From Streptomyces sp. NBC_01335 (GTDB taxonomy: Bacteria; Actinomycetota; Actinomycetes; Streptomycetales; Streptomycetaceae), in assembly GCF_035953295.1 (NCBI RefSeq), contig NZ_CP108370.1, positions 124,001 through 188,000 on the forward strand: a stretch of 64,000 nucleotides of DNA, in the 5' to 3' direction. Positions within the stretch are counted from its first letter, which is position 1; the number at the start of each line of letters is the position of its first letter. The position numbers and the translations under genes were made by a program. The notes beneath the pieces were generated by a model, which ran no database searches, was not told the origin of the DNA, and was given only the letters and a program-made list of their open reading frames with translations. This document shows positions 1 through 7,953 of this stretch, piece after piece.

Positions 1-621
1 GGTACGGGACGCACCAGCCCGCGCCGCCGCCACCCTCGCCCTGAGCCCCTTGGTCTCGCCGGGACGTTCGGTGGACCGCCTGCCGGACGCGTCCCCGGCG
101 ACCGGGGCGGCCGCCGGAGCGGGCTCGGTCCGGACCGTCGCGAAGGAGTGGTAGTGGTGGCTGATCCGGCGCCCCACGAACAGATAGCCGAGCAGCGCAC
201 CGGTGGTGTTGAGGATGACGTCGTCGATGTCGAAGGCGCGGCCCTCCACGACCGCTCCCTGGGCGAGTTCCACGACCACCATGACCACGCCGGTCAGCAG
301 GATCATGCGGAGCATCCGGAGCCGGCGCGGTACGAGGACCGGCAGCAGCACCCCGAAAGGTGCGCCGAGCAGGATGTTTCCGCCCGCCTGTTTGCAGGCC
401 GCGAGGAAGGTGTAGTCCTCGGCGTACTGCCTCAGCGAGCGACCCGGGGTCATGTTCGAATGCGCGATCCCGGCCGACGCGGGTGACGGGGTGAGCGTCA
501 CCTTCGCCAGGACGACGGAGAAGGCGACGAGGCCCACGAAGGCCACCACCAGGATGCCGGCGCGCAGCAGCGTGTGCGCCCAACTTCTTTTCCGCACAGC
601 GCGGTTCGCGTCAGCAGTCAT
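1..621 (-). CDS. VanZ-family membrane protein (3' end beyond window)
   Basis: The reading frame from the ATG at 621 stays open to base 1, giving at least 207 residues; the stop lies outside the window. The N-terminus is basic, followed by a hydrophobic helix (about residues 15-36). Further hydrophobic segments flank an LAQG..VEGRAFDIDDVILNT stretch, which is the typical VanZ core (acidic loop before a helix with LGYLFVGRR). The C-terminal 50 residues are Ala/Pro/Arg-rich and probably cytoplasmic. VanZ proteins are small polytopic membrane proteins; VanZ itself gives low-level teicoplanin resistance, but streptomycete homologues mostly have no known role. No van genes are nearby, so glycopeptide resistance should not be assumed. 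Confidence 0.85.
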   Translation of the reverse strand, partial: MTADANRAVRKRSWAHTLLRAGILVVAFVGLVAFSVVLAKVTLTPSPASAGIAHSNMTPGRSLRQYAEDYTFLAACKQAGGNILLGAPFGVLLPVLVPRRLRMLRMILLTGVVMVVVELAQGAVVEGRAFDIDDVILNTTGALLGYLFVGRRISHHYHSFATVRTEPAPAAAPVAGDASGRRSTERPGETKGLRARVAAARAGASRT

Positions 622-792
622 GGCCCTCGCATGCCCCCGCCCCGTCCGGTCACACCCCGATCCGGCCACCCCGTCCGACGGGTTCGCCCAGCACGGCGTA
701 CCGGCCCCGGCCGCCCGAAGGCCGAGGGGCGCACGGCCCGCCCGGGGCGCCTGCGGGGGGCGCCCGGTCGCGGCCGGGCAACGCCTGCCACG

Positions 793-1302
793 ATGGCGTC
801 CATGAACGCACCGAAGAGGGACGAACTGCTCGCCGAGGCCGTACGGCTGCGCACCGAGGGCCGTACGGAGGAGGCCAGGGAACGACTGCTCGCCCTGACC
901 GCGCAATTCCCGGAGGACGCGGAGGTCGCCTATCAGACAGCGTGGGCGCACGACGCCCTCGGCCTGGAGGCCGAGGCGGTGGCGTACTACGAGCGCTGCC
1001 TGTCGGGCGGTCACCTCGGCGAGGAGGACCGTCGGGGCGCGCTCGTCGGCCTCGGCAGCACGTACCGGGTGCTCGGCAGGTACGGGCAGGCCGTCGAGAC
1101 GCTCCGTAAGGGGGTGGCGGAGTTCCCCGACGACGGGGCGCTGCACACCTTCCTGGCGATGGCGCTGTACAACACCGGCGAGCACCACGAGGCGATGGGC
1201 CTGCTGCTGAGGCTCGTCGCGTCGACCAGTGAGGACCCGTACGTGAGGCAGTACCGCACCGCCATCGAGCACTACGCGACCGGCCTCGACGGGACGGTGT
1301 GA
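793..1302 (+). CDS. Tetratricopeptide repeat protein
   Basis: A 169-residue cytosolic protein built almost wholly of TPR helices: AYQTAWAHDALGLEAEAVAYYERCL, ALVGLGSTYRVLGRYGQAVETLRKGV and ALHTFLAMALYNTGEHHEAMGLL each fit the 34-residue TPR pattern (conserved small and aromatic positions). There is no catalytic domain, signal peptide or membrane segment, so it is probably a protein-interaction scaffold. Start choice is uncertain: ATG 793 and ATG 802 (giving MNAPKRDEL) are both in frame and neither has a strong Shine-Dalgarno. The frame is open further upstream, but that stretch is Pro/Arg-rich and unlike the family. It appears monocistronic. Confidence 0.8.
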   Translation: MASMNAPKRDELLAEAVRLRTEGRTEEARERLLALTAQFPEDAEVAYQTAWAHDALGLEAEAVAYYERCLSGGHLGEEDRRGALVGLGSTYRVLGRYGQAVETLRKGVAEFPDDGALHTFLAMALYNTGEHHEAMGLLLRLVASTSEDPYVRQYRTAIEHYATGLDGTV

Positions 1303-1491
1303 CCGGACCGTCGCTTCCGCGCTCCTCCCGGACACCGTCTTCGCCGGTCCGTAGCCGTGGCTGCCGCGCGGACAGCCGGTGCTCCCCGAACGGCCGGTTC
1401 GCGTACTCCTGAAGGTCATCCCCTGCTCCTATCGTGCTCCATGTTGACGCGTCCGCATCAACTTCGACGGTCTGGGTGAGGGTGAGGGTCC

Positions 1492-2541
1492 ATGAAGCAG
1501 GGATGGCGCCGGTGGGTGACGGCCGCCGCGGCCGGGTTGTTCTGCGTGGCGGTCTCGGCCGGCAGCGCACAGTCCGCCACGGGCCAGGGCGGCAGCTCGT
1601 ACGGCGCGACGACGGGCGTCGGGGTGCACAACGCGTACGAGAAGTCGACGTTCACCTACTTCGCCGACGCGCTCGACTCCGGGGCGGCGATGCTCGAACT
1701 CGACGTGTGGACCAACGCGTTCGGCAGTTCGTGGCGCGTCTCCCACAGCAACCCGCTCGGCAACGACAACAACTGCGAGAACGCCGCGAGCGCCGCCGAG
1801 CTGCGCAGCAAGCCCCGCAACCAGAACCTCGCCGGCTGCCTCTCCGACATCCGCGCCTGGCACGACGTCCACCCGGGGCACCGGCCCGTCGTGCTGAAGG
1901 TCGAGCTCAAGGACGGATTCCTCGGCACGAGCGGACGCGGTCCTGCCGAACTGGACGCGCTGCTCACGGCGAAGCTCGGCGACGCGCTCTACCGCCCCGC
2001 CGACCTCGCGGGCTCCCACGCCACCCTCGACGAGGCCGTCACCTCCGGGGGCTGGCCCACGCGCGACGCGCTGGCGGGCCGTTTCCTGGTGGAGCTGATC
2101 CCGGGCACGGTCGAGGAGGGCAACCCGCTCGACACCCTGTGGACGGACCGCGAGTACGCCACGCGGCTGCGTGACCTGGCCGCCGCGGGCCGGCTGCGCG
2201 AGGCCTCGGCCTTCCCCGCCGTGCACACGGCGCAGGCCGGCGACCCCCGCACGCGGTACACCGACGCCTCCCTCCGGCCCTGGTTCGTGATCTTCGACGG
2301 TGACGCCTCCGCGTACGCGGGCGGCTCCGTCGACACCGCCTGGTACGCCCGCAACCAGTACCTGGTGCTGATGACGGACGCGAACAACGTGGCACCCGCC
2401 ATCGACGGCACCAACCCGACGCCCGCCGAGGCCCTGGACCGGCTCACCCTCCTCGCGGGGCGGCACGCCAGCATCATCTCGGCGGACTGGCACGCGCTGA
2501 CCGACGTGCTGTCCACGGTGGTCCCGCGCGCGGCCGGCTGA
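1492..2541 (+). CDS. Secreted phosphatidylinositol-specific phospholipase C (Ca2+-dependent PI-PLC C1-like)
   Basis: A 349-residue protein with a Sec signal peptide (basic start, hydrophobic core about residues 10-24, cleavage near AQS-AT). The mature part starts with GVHNAYEK (His46), followed by LELDVW (Glu69/Asp71) and VSHSNPLGN (His85). These resemble the paired histidines and acidic metal ligands of the Streptomyces antibioticus SaPLC1-type Ca2+-dependent PI-PLC family, which cleaves phosphatidylinositol to inositol phosphate and diacylglycerol outside the cell. Length and secretion fit that family. A GGGTGAGGGT run precedes the ATG and serves as a loose ribosome site. A hairpin terminator follows, so it is probably a single-gene unit. 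Substrate is inferred from the family. Confidence 0.85.
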   Translation: MKQGWRRWVTAAAAGLFCVAVSAGSAQSATGQGGSSYGATTGVGVHNAYEKSTFTYFADALDSGAAMLELDVWTNAFGSSWRVSHSNPLGNDNNCENAASAAELRSKPRNQNLAGCLSDIRAWHDVHPGHRPVVLKVELKDGFLGTSGRGPAELDALLTAKLGDALYRPADLAGSHATLDEAVTSGGWPTRDALAGRFLVELIPGTVEEGNPLDTLWTDREYATRLRDLAAAGRLREASAFPAVHTAQAGDPRTRYTDASLRPWFVIFDGDASAYAGGSVDTAWYARNQYLVLMTDANNVAPAIDGTNPTPAEALDRLTLLAGRHASIISADWHALTDVLSTVVPRAAG

Positions 2542-2553
2542 CCGGCCCCCTCG

Positions 2554-2606
2554 CACACGGCCGTACCCACCCCCGGCGAGTCCCGGAGGGTGCGTACGGC
2601 CGTGTG
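2554..2606 (+). terminator. Hairpin terminator after the PI-PLC gene
   Basis: A 19-nt arm (2554-2572) pairs with 2588-2606 with one mismatch (core CACACGGCCGTAC / GTACGGCCGTGTG) around a 15-nt loop, 12 nt past the stop codon. There is no clear U-run, as is usual for Streptomyces hairpins. It also shows that an upstream in-frame GTG at 2604 is unlikely to be the DUF1275 start. Confidence 0.7.
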
Positions 2607-2681
2607 GCGTACGGCGCGCCCCGGCACGCCCGGATGCGGGGATGCGCGGTGTCCGGGCGCAGGCGCGCCGAGAATGCCCGG

Positions 2682-3362
2682 GTGTCCTCCTCCTCCCCTC
2701 CCCCGCCCGGCCCACCGGCCGGGGACGCCCCGGCCGGCCGTACCGCCTGGGCCCTGCTGCTGCTCTCGGGAGCCTCCGGGGCGGCCGACGCGTTCGTCTT
2801 CCTCTGCGCGGGGCAGGTCTTCGCGGGGGTGATGACCGGAAACCTCGTGCTGCTGGGCGCCTCGGCGACGGGAGCGGGCGAGGAGGGATCCGCGGCGCAC
2901 GTGGGCGCCGCGCTGGTGTCGTACGCGGCCGGGGCCGGGTGCGGCGCGCTGATGGCGCGGCGGTGGGGGTGGCCGGTGGCGGCTCTGCTGCTGGTCGAGG
3001 TGGTCCTGCTGGGCGCCGCTGCGACAGTGTGGGGGCTGGGACTCGTCACGCCGGGGACGGATCGGACCGGGCTGCTCGCCACCGTGGCGGTGGCCATGGG
3101 AATCCAGGGCATGGTCCGGGTGACCCCGACCAACTTCTTCACCGGCACGCTGACCTCGCTGGCGGGCCGGCTGGCGCTCGGCCGGCCGGTCCGGGACGAC
3201 GTCCGGGCGTTCGGGCGGCTGGCCGCCGTGGTGGCCGGTGCCGCACTGGCCGCCGCGGCGACACGGTGGTGGCCGCCGGGGGCCGCGTCCGTGGCGGTGT
3301 TCCCGGCCGTGGGGGCGCTGGTCCTGGAGGCGGCCGGGCGGCCCGGTCGGTCGCGCGGCTGA
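2682..3362 (+). CDS. DUF1275 (YoaK-family) membrane protein
   Basis: About 226 residues with five to six hydrophobic helices. The motifs SGASGAADAFVFL, FAGVMTGNLVLLG and GIQGMVRVTPTNFFTGTLTSL are the usual DUF1275/YoaK signatures (a predicted small-molecule or ion membrane transporter family with no proven substrate). GTG 2682 was chosen because it gives the normal N-terminus just before the first helix and lies past the preceding terminator; an ATG at 2634 in the same frame is possible. Neither has a strong ribosome site. It stands alone between two terminators. Confidence 0.75.
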   Translation: MSSSSPPPPGPPAGDAPAGRTAWALLLLSGASGAADAFVFLCAGQVFAGVMTGNLVLLGASATGAGEEGSAAHVGAALVSYAAGAGCGALMARRWGWPVAALLLVEVVLLGAAATVWGLGLVTPGTDRTGLLATVAVAMGIQGMVRVTPTNFFTGTLTSLAGRLALGRPVRDDVRAFGRLAAVVAGAALAAAATRWWPPGAASVAVFPAVGALVLEAAGRPGRSRG

Positions 3363-3366
3363 GCGC

Positions 3367-3425
3367 TTTCGCGGGGCCGAGCACTTTCGCGGTCTGAACG
3401 TTTTCGCGGTCTGAACGCTTTCGCG
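3367..3425. repeat. Four-unit ~17-nt direct repeat downstream of DUF1275
   Basis: The core TTTCGCG recurs at 3367, 3385, 3402 and 3419 (spacing 18, 17, 17). The middle two units are identical over 16 bases, TTTCGCGGTCTGAACG. It lies just after the DUF1275 stop codon and before a strong terminator. No gene is supported here. Confidence 0.8.
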
Positions 3426-3454
3426 CCGAGGCGGGCTTCCCCGGACAGGAGAAA

Positions 3455-3487
3455 GCCCCGGCCGGATCGGGGGAATCCGGCCGGGGC
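3455..3487. terminator. Strong bidirectional terminator hairpin
   Basis: A perfect 13-bp inverted repeat, arms GCCCCGGCCGGAT (3455-3467) and its complement (3475-3487), with a 7-nt loop. It sits between the rightward DUF1275 gene and the leftward L33/L31 genes, and can end transcripts from both sides. Confidence 0.85.
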
Positions 3488-3490
3488 CGT

Positions 3491-3562
3491 TCATGAGGTA
3501 CGAGGGGCGGTCGCCTCTCGGCGGGTTGCTCCATGGGGCTTCAGCCGAACGATCTTCCCCAT
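3491..3562 (-). CDS. Possible 23-residue basic peptide ORF downstream of L31
   Basis: ATG 3562 to TGA 3491 encodes a 23-residue basic peptide beginning MGKIVRLKPHG. It starts 170 nt after the L31 stop on the same strand and its stop codon is 3 nt before the 13-bp terminator, so it would be the last ORF of an L33-L31 transcript. Against it: no Shine-Dalgarno precedes the ATG, and an ORF this short can arise by chance. I do not recognise the peptide. Coding status is unproven. Confidence 0.25.
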   Translation of the reverse strand: MGKIVRLKPHGATRREATAPRTS

Positions 3563-3580
3563 GGGCGAAAGGTGAGGCCC

Positions 3581-3595
3581 GGGGACACTGTCCCC
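3581..3595. promoter_or_regulatory. 15-bp perfect palindrome, possible operator
   Basis: GGGGACA-C-TGTCCCC is a perfect 7+1+7 inverted repeat in the 3' region of the L33/L31 unit, 19 nt upstream of the small ORF. It resembles a dimeric repressor site, and its half-site GGGACA is shared with the operators at 33744 and 33778, but the spacing differs. No promoter with a convincing -35 was found beside it. Confidence 0.35.
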
Positions 3596-3731
3596 CTCGC
3601 ACCACGTATAGGTGAACGATAAACCACTCGCGGGTGTTCCCGGACTCGGGCCTCCCCGGTGTGATCCGGGGCACGGATCCGGCGGACGACGGACCGGGAC
3701 CGGCCGGCTGCCGGCGATCCCGGCCGGCTCG

Positions 3732-3989
3732 TCAGTGCCCGGCCGCGACGTCTCCGTAGCGGCGACGGAAGCGGTCGATCCGCCCCGCCGTGTCCAGCAC
3801 CCGCTGCGTGCCGGTGTAGAACGGGTGGCTCGCCGTGGAGGTCTCGACGTCGATCACCGGATAGTTCCGGCCGTCCTCCCATTCCACGCGCTCGGTCGCG
3901 TCGGCGGTCGAGCGGGTCAGGAAGGCGACCCCGGCTACCCGGTCACGGAAGACGACGGAACGGGTGGCGGGGTGGATCTGCTGCTTCAT
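3732..3989 (-). CDS. rpmE2: 50S ribosomal protein L31 type B (zinc-independent)
   Basis: An 85-residue protein, [16 protein letters not shown]...[26 protein letters not shown], with the standard L31 type B signature (HPFYTG). It has no cysteine, so it is the C-minus paralogue that replaces the zinc-ribbon L31 when zinc is scarce. A good ribosome site (GGAAGGA, 7 nt before ATG 3989) supports the start. It follows L33 on the same strand across 139 nt that carry a degenerate repeat array, and is probably co-transcribed with it. Zur control is expected from the family; only a weak half-site was seen upstream of L33. Confidence 0.95.
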   Translation of the reverse strand: MKQQIHPATRSVVFRDRVAGVAFLTRSTADATERVEWEDGRNYPVIDVETSTASHPFYTGTQRVLDTAGRIDRFRRRYGDVAAGH

Positions 3990-4140
3990 GGGGTGTTCCT
4001 TCCCGTGCGGTACGGCGGACAGTGCGGTTCGCAGGCCGTGCGGTTCAGCAGGCCGTGCGGTTCAGGGTGCTGCCAGGTTCATCGGGCCCCCGGCTTCAAC
4101 CGGCCCCGGTTTCAGCGGGCCCTCGGGTTCAGCGGGCTTC
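3990..4140. repeat. Degenerate ~16-17-nt tandem repeat array between L33 and L31
   Basis: GTGCGGTTC-type cores at 4005, 4022, 4038 and 4055 are followed by GGTTCATCGGG-type units at 4076, 4092, 4108 and 4125. Spacing is 17, 16, 17, 21, 16, 16 and 17 nt. The shared core is about GGTTCAGC-GGCC. The last unit runs into the L33 stop codon. The array fills nearly the whole gap between the two genes. Confidence 0.6.
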
Positions 4141-4293
4141 CCGGAAGACCACGTGATGGCCGGCCACCGGGTCGAACTTCCGCAGTTCCAGGCGGTCCGG
4201 GTCGTTGCGGCGGTTCTTCCGCGTGACGTAGCTCTGCCCGGTCCCCGCCGTGGACCGGAGGGTGACGACCGGCCTGAGTTCGCTGCGTGCCAT
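4129..4293 (-). CDS. rpmG: 50S ribosomal protein L33 (zinc-independent)
   Basis: A 54-residue protein ([20 protein letters not shown]...[20 protein letters not shown]) with the complete L33 fold signature, lacking the CxxC pairs of zinc-binding L33. The GGAGGAGG ribosome site 5 nt before ATG 4293 is excellent. As the first gene of the L33-L31 unit, it is expected to be made under zinc limitation together with the cysteine-free L31 downstream. Streptomycetes often carry these with L28 and S14 paralogues; those are absent here. Confidence 0.95.
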   Translation of the reverse strand: MARSELRPVVTLRSTAGTGQSYVTRKNRRNDPDRLELRKFDPVAGHHVVFREAR

Positions 4294-4336
4294 GAATGCC
4301 TCCTCCGCTGGACGACGCTTCCACCCCTTGTCCGGG

Positions 4337-4353
4337 ATGGGTGTCGTTTTCAT
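4337..4353 (-). promoter_or_regulatory. Possible degenerate Zur box upstream of L33
   Basis: Read on the minus strand, ATGAAAACGACACCCAT matches the conserved left arm of actinobacterial Zur boxes (TGAAAA-centred) but its right arm is degenerate (ACACCCAT rather than the TTTTCAT expected). It is 44-60 nt upstream of the L33 start. Call rests on one half-site plus the gene's family. Confidence 0.25.
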
Positions 4354-4578
4354 TCTGGTCGGACAACACGAGCAACCCGAGCGGCATTCCCGCCCCCGGA
4401 CGCCCCCTGCCCCCCTGCCCCCCTGCCCCCTGGGCCACCCTTGGATCACCCGCGGAAGGCGCCCGACCCGCAATCGGGACGCACTTCCTCCCCGATGCCC
4501 CTCGGTGGACCATTTCACCTCAGACCAACTCCCCATCCACGAATGGGCGTTCGAAGCGCGCTCTCGCGCGTCAGCCGC

Positions 4579-4590
4579 TGGCATATGCCA
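4579..4590. promoter_or_regulatory. 12-bp palindrome TGGCATATGCCA
   Basis: A perfect palindrome 126 nt upstream of the SpoIIE-like start codon, followed by a further GCCATACG. TGGC is part of the AdpA recognition pattern, but the site could bind any dimeric regulator. Confidence 0.3.
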
Positions 4591-4716
4591 TACGCAAGAA
4601 CGCTACGAGTGTCGGCAAACCCCTTACGAGCCCCACTCCGCTGTGTCACAGTCATCCTCGGTTCCTCTCCCGTTCCTCCCCGAGAACCGGCAGCAGCGTC
4701 TGTATCGGAGTTCGAG

Positions 4717-6132
4717 ATGCCGTCCCCCCTCTTCGCGGACCGCCCGGCGGTACGACCGTCCGAGCGGGACGCCGTCGACGCGATGATCAACCGAGCACGC
4801 CGACTGCGCGGAGACCTGGACTCGGTGTGCCGGGCCGCGGTGGTCATCGACGAGGACGACCCTCACCAGCGCTGGCAGCGCGCGCTCTGCGAGCTCGCCG
4901 CCCACCACCTCGACGATCTCGGCGCCCGCCTCGGACAGCTCAGGGAGGGACCTCCCCCGCTGACCACGGACGCCGTTCCGGCCGACGAGGACCAGGGCCC
5001 ACTGTCGGGCCGGGCGGGCAGCGCCGAGTGGAACCTCCTCAACGACGACGTCGCATGGTCCACCGAGCTCTACGAGATCTTCGGCAGGGACGTCGACGCG
5101 GGGCCTCTCTCCCTGGACGAGCTGCCCACCGTCCTCGTCCCCGAGGACCAGCCCCTGCTCACCTCCATGGTGACCAACTGCCTGATCGACGGAAAGCCGA
5201 TGGACGGCGAGTTCCGCATCCGCCGTCCGGACGGCGGGACGCGGACCCTCCACGCCATGGGTGAGCCGGTGCTGGACCCCGAGGGCCGCACCGTCTCGCT
5301 CTGGGCGGTCCTGCGCGACGTCAGCGCGCTGAACGACAGCCGGCAGCTCGAAGTCCGCACCCGCGACACCCTGCACCGGCAGGACGACATCGCGCGGGCC
5401 GAGCACCGGATCGCGGTCGAACTGCACCAGGCCGTCCTGCCGTCCCCGCCCGACTCACTGGGACCGGTGCGCGGCGGCGGATCCGGCGCCGTCATGGACG
5501 TCGCCGCCCGCCTCCTGCCGTCACGGACGTGCGGCCCGACCGGCGGCGACTGGTACGACGCCATGGCGCTGCCGGACGGCCGGACCCTCCTCACCATCGG
5601 CAGCCTCACCGGGCGCGGCATTCCGGCGGCCTCCTCCATGGCCATGGTGCTCGGCGCGCTGCGGGGCATGGCCGTGGCGGGCGTCGAGCCCCGCGCGCTG
5701 CTGACCCATCTGAACCAGCTGCTCCAGGCATCGGTCCAGCCGACCCTGGGCAGCGCCCTGTGCGGGCTCTTCGATCCTTCCGCCAACCTCCTGACCTGGG
5801 CACAGGCGGGACACCCCGCCCCCCTGCTGTTCCGCGGCGGCTCCGGGGCCCCGCTGCCTCCTCCCGACGGGGTGCTCCTGGGCGCCGCCCCGGGAATCGC
5901 CTACGGGCAGGAGACCGCGCGGTTGCTTCCCGGTGACGTGCTCCTGCTGCGCACCGACGGACTGGCCCCGGCCGCGGACCGCGGCGCCGCCCCGGAGAAG
6001 CTGCTCGGGCTGTCGCCACGCTTCTCCCGGTCCCGTACGGCAGCCGAATGCGTACGGACCGTCGCCGAGGAGTTCGGCGGGGACGACCGCCCGGTCGAGG
6101 GTTGCGTGCTGGTCGCCCGCATCGCCGGCTGA
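4717..6132 (+). CDS. PAS-domain SpoIIE/PP2C-like phosphatase, predicted catalytically impaired
   Basis: A 471-residue cytosolic protein. An N-terminal helical segment (1-100) is followed by a PAS domain (about 103-205, ending in the PAC-like LWAVLRDVSAL) and a SpoIIE/PP2C domain (about 225-470). The first metal motif GGDWYD (276-281) is intact. The normal GDVxGHG motif reads GSLTGRG (295-301), replacing the metal-binding Asp with Ser296, and the C-terminal D-D-VALL motif reads EGCVLVARI. Related active proteins dephosphorylate anti-anti-sigma factors; this one may be a pseudophosphatase or use changed metal chemistry. ATG 4717 is chosen for its GGAG 6 nt upstream; the open frame extends further but is unlike the family. 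Confidence 0.85.
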   Translation: MPSPLFADRPAVRPSERDAVDAMINRARRLRGDLDSVCRAAVVIDEDDPHQRWQRALCELAAHHLDDLGARLGQLREGPPPLTTDAVPADEDQGPLSGRAGSAEWNLLNDDVAWSTELYEIFGRDVDAGPLSLDELPTVLVPEDQPLLTSMVTNCLIDGKPMDGEFRIRRPDGGTRTLHAMGEPVLDPEGRTVSLWAVLRDVSALNDSRQLEVRTRDTLHRQDDIARAEHRIAVELHQAVLPSPPDSLGPVRGGGSGAVMDVAARLLPSRTCGPTGGDWYDAMALPDGRTLLTIGSLTGRGIPAASSMAMVLGALRGMAVAGVEPRALLTHLNQLLQASVQPTLGSALCGLFDPSANLLTWAQAGHPAPLLFRGGSGAPLPPPDGVLLGAAPGIAYGQETARLLPGDVLLLRTDGLAPAADRGAAPEKLLGLSPRFSRSRTAAECVRTVAEEFGGDDRPVEGCVLVARIAG

Positions 6133-6229
6133 CACCCGACAGCCGACGCCCGGCACCTGACACGCGGCGGAACACCCGTCGGACGCACAGGGCGAAGCGT
6201 TTCGGAGCGTTGGGCCGGTCGGCGCGGCT

Positions 6230-7720
6230 TCAGGCCTCGGCCCCCTTCTCCTTCTTCGCCTGGCGGGGCATCACGAGTGCGAGCTCCTCGCGGAGGTCGC
6301 GGATCGCGGGGTCGTCGGTGTACGGCGCGGTGAGCTCGTACATCTGCTGCAGCCGGTCCCAGGTGCGGTGCGAGGAGGTCTCCCCCATCGACACCATGGC
6401 CCGCCGGGCGTAGGTGTTCCCCTGTTCCGGGTCGCCGGCGATGAAGCACGCCGACGCGAGCGAGATGAAGTCGAAGAGCTTGGAACGCTGACGTCCGTCG
6501 TTCCGCATCCCGAGGGCCTTCTTGGCGTGCTGCTGCGCGAGAGCGGCCGCCGAGGGTTCGTGGTCGGCCAGCGTGCGGAACGCGAGCGCCTGCATGCCGT
6601 AGAGATCGGCCTCGTCGAACATCTGCATCCAGCTCGGCGCCTCCTCGTCGTTCCGGTCGGAGACGAACAGCTCCTCCGCCTCGCCGAGGGAGCGGCGCAT
6701 CGCCTGCCCGCGGCCCATCGACGCGTACGCCCACGCGTCAATCGTGTGGAGCATGGCGCGGGTGCGCGGCAGTGCCTCCTCGCCCGCCCCGGAGTGGGCG
6801 AGCTTCATCAGATCGAGCGCCTCGTCCGGACGCCCCAGGTGGACCATCTGGCGTGCCGCCCGCGACAGGGCCTCCCCGGCCCGCGGCCGGTCGCCGCCCT
6901 CGCGCGCCGCGTGCGCGGCGATGACGAAGTACTTCTGGGCGGTGGGTTCGAGGCCGACGTCGTGCGACATCCAGCCGGCGAGTACGGCGAGGTTGGCCGC
7001 GACGCCCCACAGACGCTGCTGAAGGTCTGCGGGATGACGGTACGCCAGCAGGCCTCCCACCTCGTTGAGTTGGCCCACCACCGCCTTGCGCTGGAGTCCG
7101 CCGCCGCGCTGGGCGTCCCACTTGCGGAAGATGTCGACCGCGTTCTCCAGGGCGGTGACCTCGGCGGAGCCGATGGGGGCGGTGTCGTACCGGTCGAACC
7201 CCGCGGGGTCCGCGTGGAGGGGGGTGTCGGTCCGGGGCGCGTCGGCCGCCGGAGTGGGATCGGAGTGCAGCCAGTCGTTCAGGGCACTGGTGAGGGTGGG
7301 GCCGGCGGCGAGCGCGACGCCCGCGCTCACCAGGCCGCGTCGGTTGAGCATGAGGTCCATTCCCGTGAATTCGGTGAGGACCGCCGCCGTCCGTTCGGGC
7401 GCCCACGGAACGTCGTCGGGATGCTCGTCCTTCCCGGCGACCCGCCGTTTTCCCGTGCGCCCGCGTCGGCCGAACCCGAGGTCCTCGATGGTCACGACAC
7501 GGCCGAGCCGCTCGGTGAACAGAGCCGCCAGCACCTCCGGCACAGGATCGCGCGGGGACTCCCCCATGTCGATCCAGCGCCTGACGCGCGAGGTGTCGGT
7601 CGCCAGTTGGGAGTGGCCCATGGCCGCCGCCTTCCGGTTCACCATCCTCGCGAGCTCGCCTTTTGACCATCCGGCCATGCCGAACAGATCGGAAAGACGG
7701 GTGTTGGGTTCTCCGGTCAC
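6230..7720 (-). CDS. NsdA/NsdB-like regulator with TPR region
   Basis: A 496-residue protein starting at GTG 7720. Residues about 10-85 ([23 protein letters not shown]...[24 protein letters not shown]) form a helix-turn-helix-like region. A central hydrophobic stretch ([17 protein letters not shown]) is followed by about 300 residues of TPR-like helices. The architecture and the WSKGELAR...WIDMGE pattern are those of the Streptomyces NsdA/NsdB family, negative regulators of development and antibiotic production in S. coelicolor. Which paralogue this is cannot be decided from the sequence. It is transcribed divergently from the APH-like gene. Confidence 0.75.
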   Translation of the reverse strand: MTGEPNTRLSDLFGMAGWSKGELARMVNRKAAAMGHSQLATDTSRVRRWIDMGESPRDPVPEVLAALFTERLGRVVTIEDLGFGRRGRTGKRRVAGKDEHPDDVPWAPERTAAVLTEFTGMDLMLNRRGLVSAGVALAAGPTLTSALNDWLHSDPTPAADAPRTDTPLHADPAGFDRYDTAPIGSAEVTALENAVDIFRKWDAQRGGGLQRKAVVGQLNEVGGLLAYRHPADLQQRLWGVAANLAVLAGWMSHDVGLEPTAQKYFVIAAHAAREGGDRPRAGEALSRAARQMVHLGRPDEALDLMKLAHSGAGEEALPRTRAMLHTIDAWAYASMGRGQAMRRSLGEAEELFVSDRNDEEAPSWMQMFDEADLYGMQALAFRTLADHEPSAAALAQQHAKKALGMRNDGRQRSKLFDFISLASACFIAGDPEQGNTYARRAMVSMGETSSHRTWDRLQQMYELTAPYTDDPAIRDLREELALVMPRQAKKEKGAEA

Positions 7721-7953
7721 GTCAAGCCCCCAGGTTCTCGGCTGAGTTGCACACTAACCCCGAGTCAGATGCGGCGCGCATATTCGCCACCCGTTCGCCA
7801 GGGCTCGCTATCTGCACTGCCACCGGCCCCGCGGTGTCAGGTAGGAGTGCGCCACCCCGCCCGGCAGCCCTCGGTACTCCCCAGGGTGCCGGACGGCCGC
7901 CGGCCGGGGTGGTGCACGCAACTTGTCGGCGCACGAAGGGATCTGTCTCGCCC

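Larger units (their letters stand above)
4294..4716. other. Divergent intergenic region (L33 / SpoIIE-like gene)
   Basis: 423 nt with no credible gene. It should contain divergent promoters. Visible elements are a weak Zur-like half-site (4337-4353) on the L33 side and a perfect 12-bp palindrome (4579-4590) on the SpoIIE side. Confidence 0.5.

Noticed and set aside
1396..1440. PHO box upstream of the PI-PLC gene
   Set aside because: One GGTCATC-like unit is present but no second unit in 11-nt phase, so it does not meet the same standard as the other two sites.
4545..4570. TTCGAA as a LexA box
   Set aside because: Only the centre matches; the flanking CGAAC/GTTCG arms required by Streptomyces LexA are missing.
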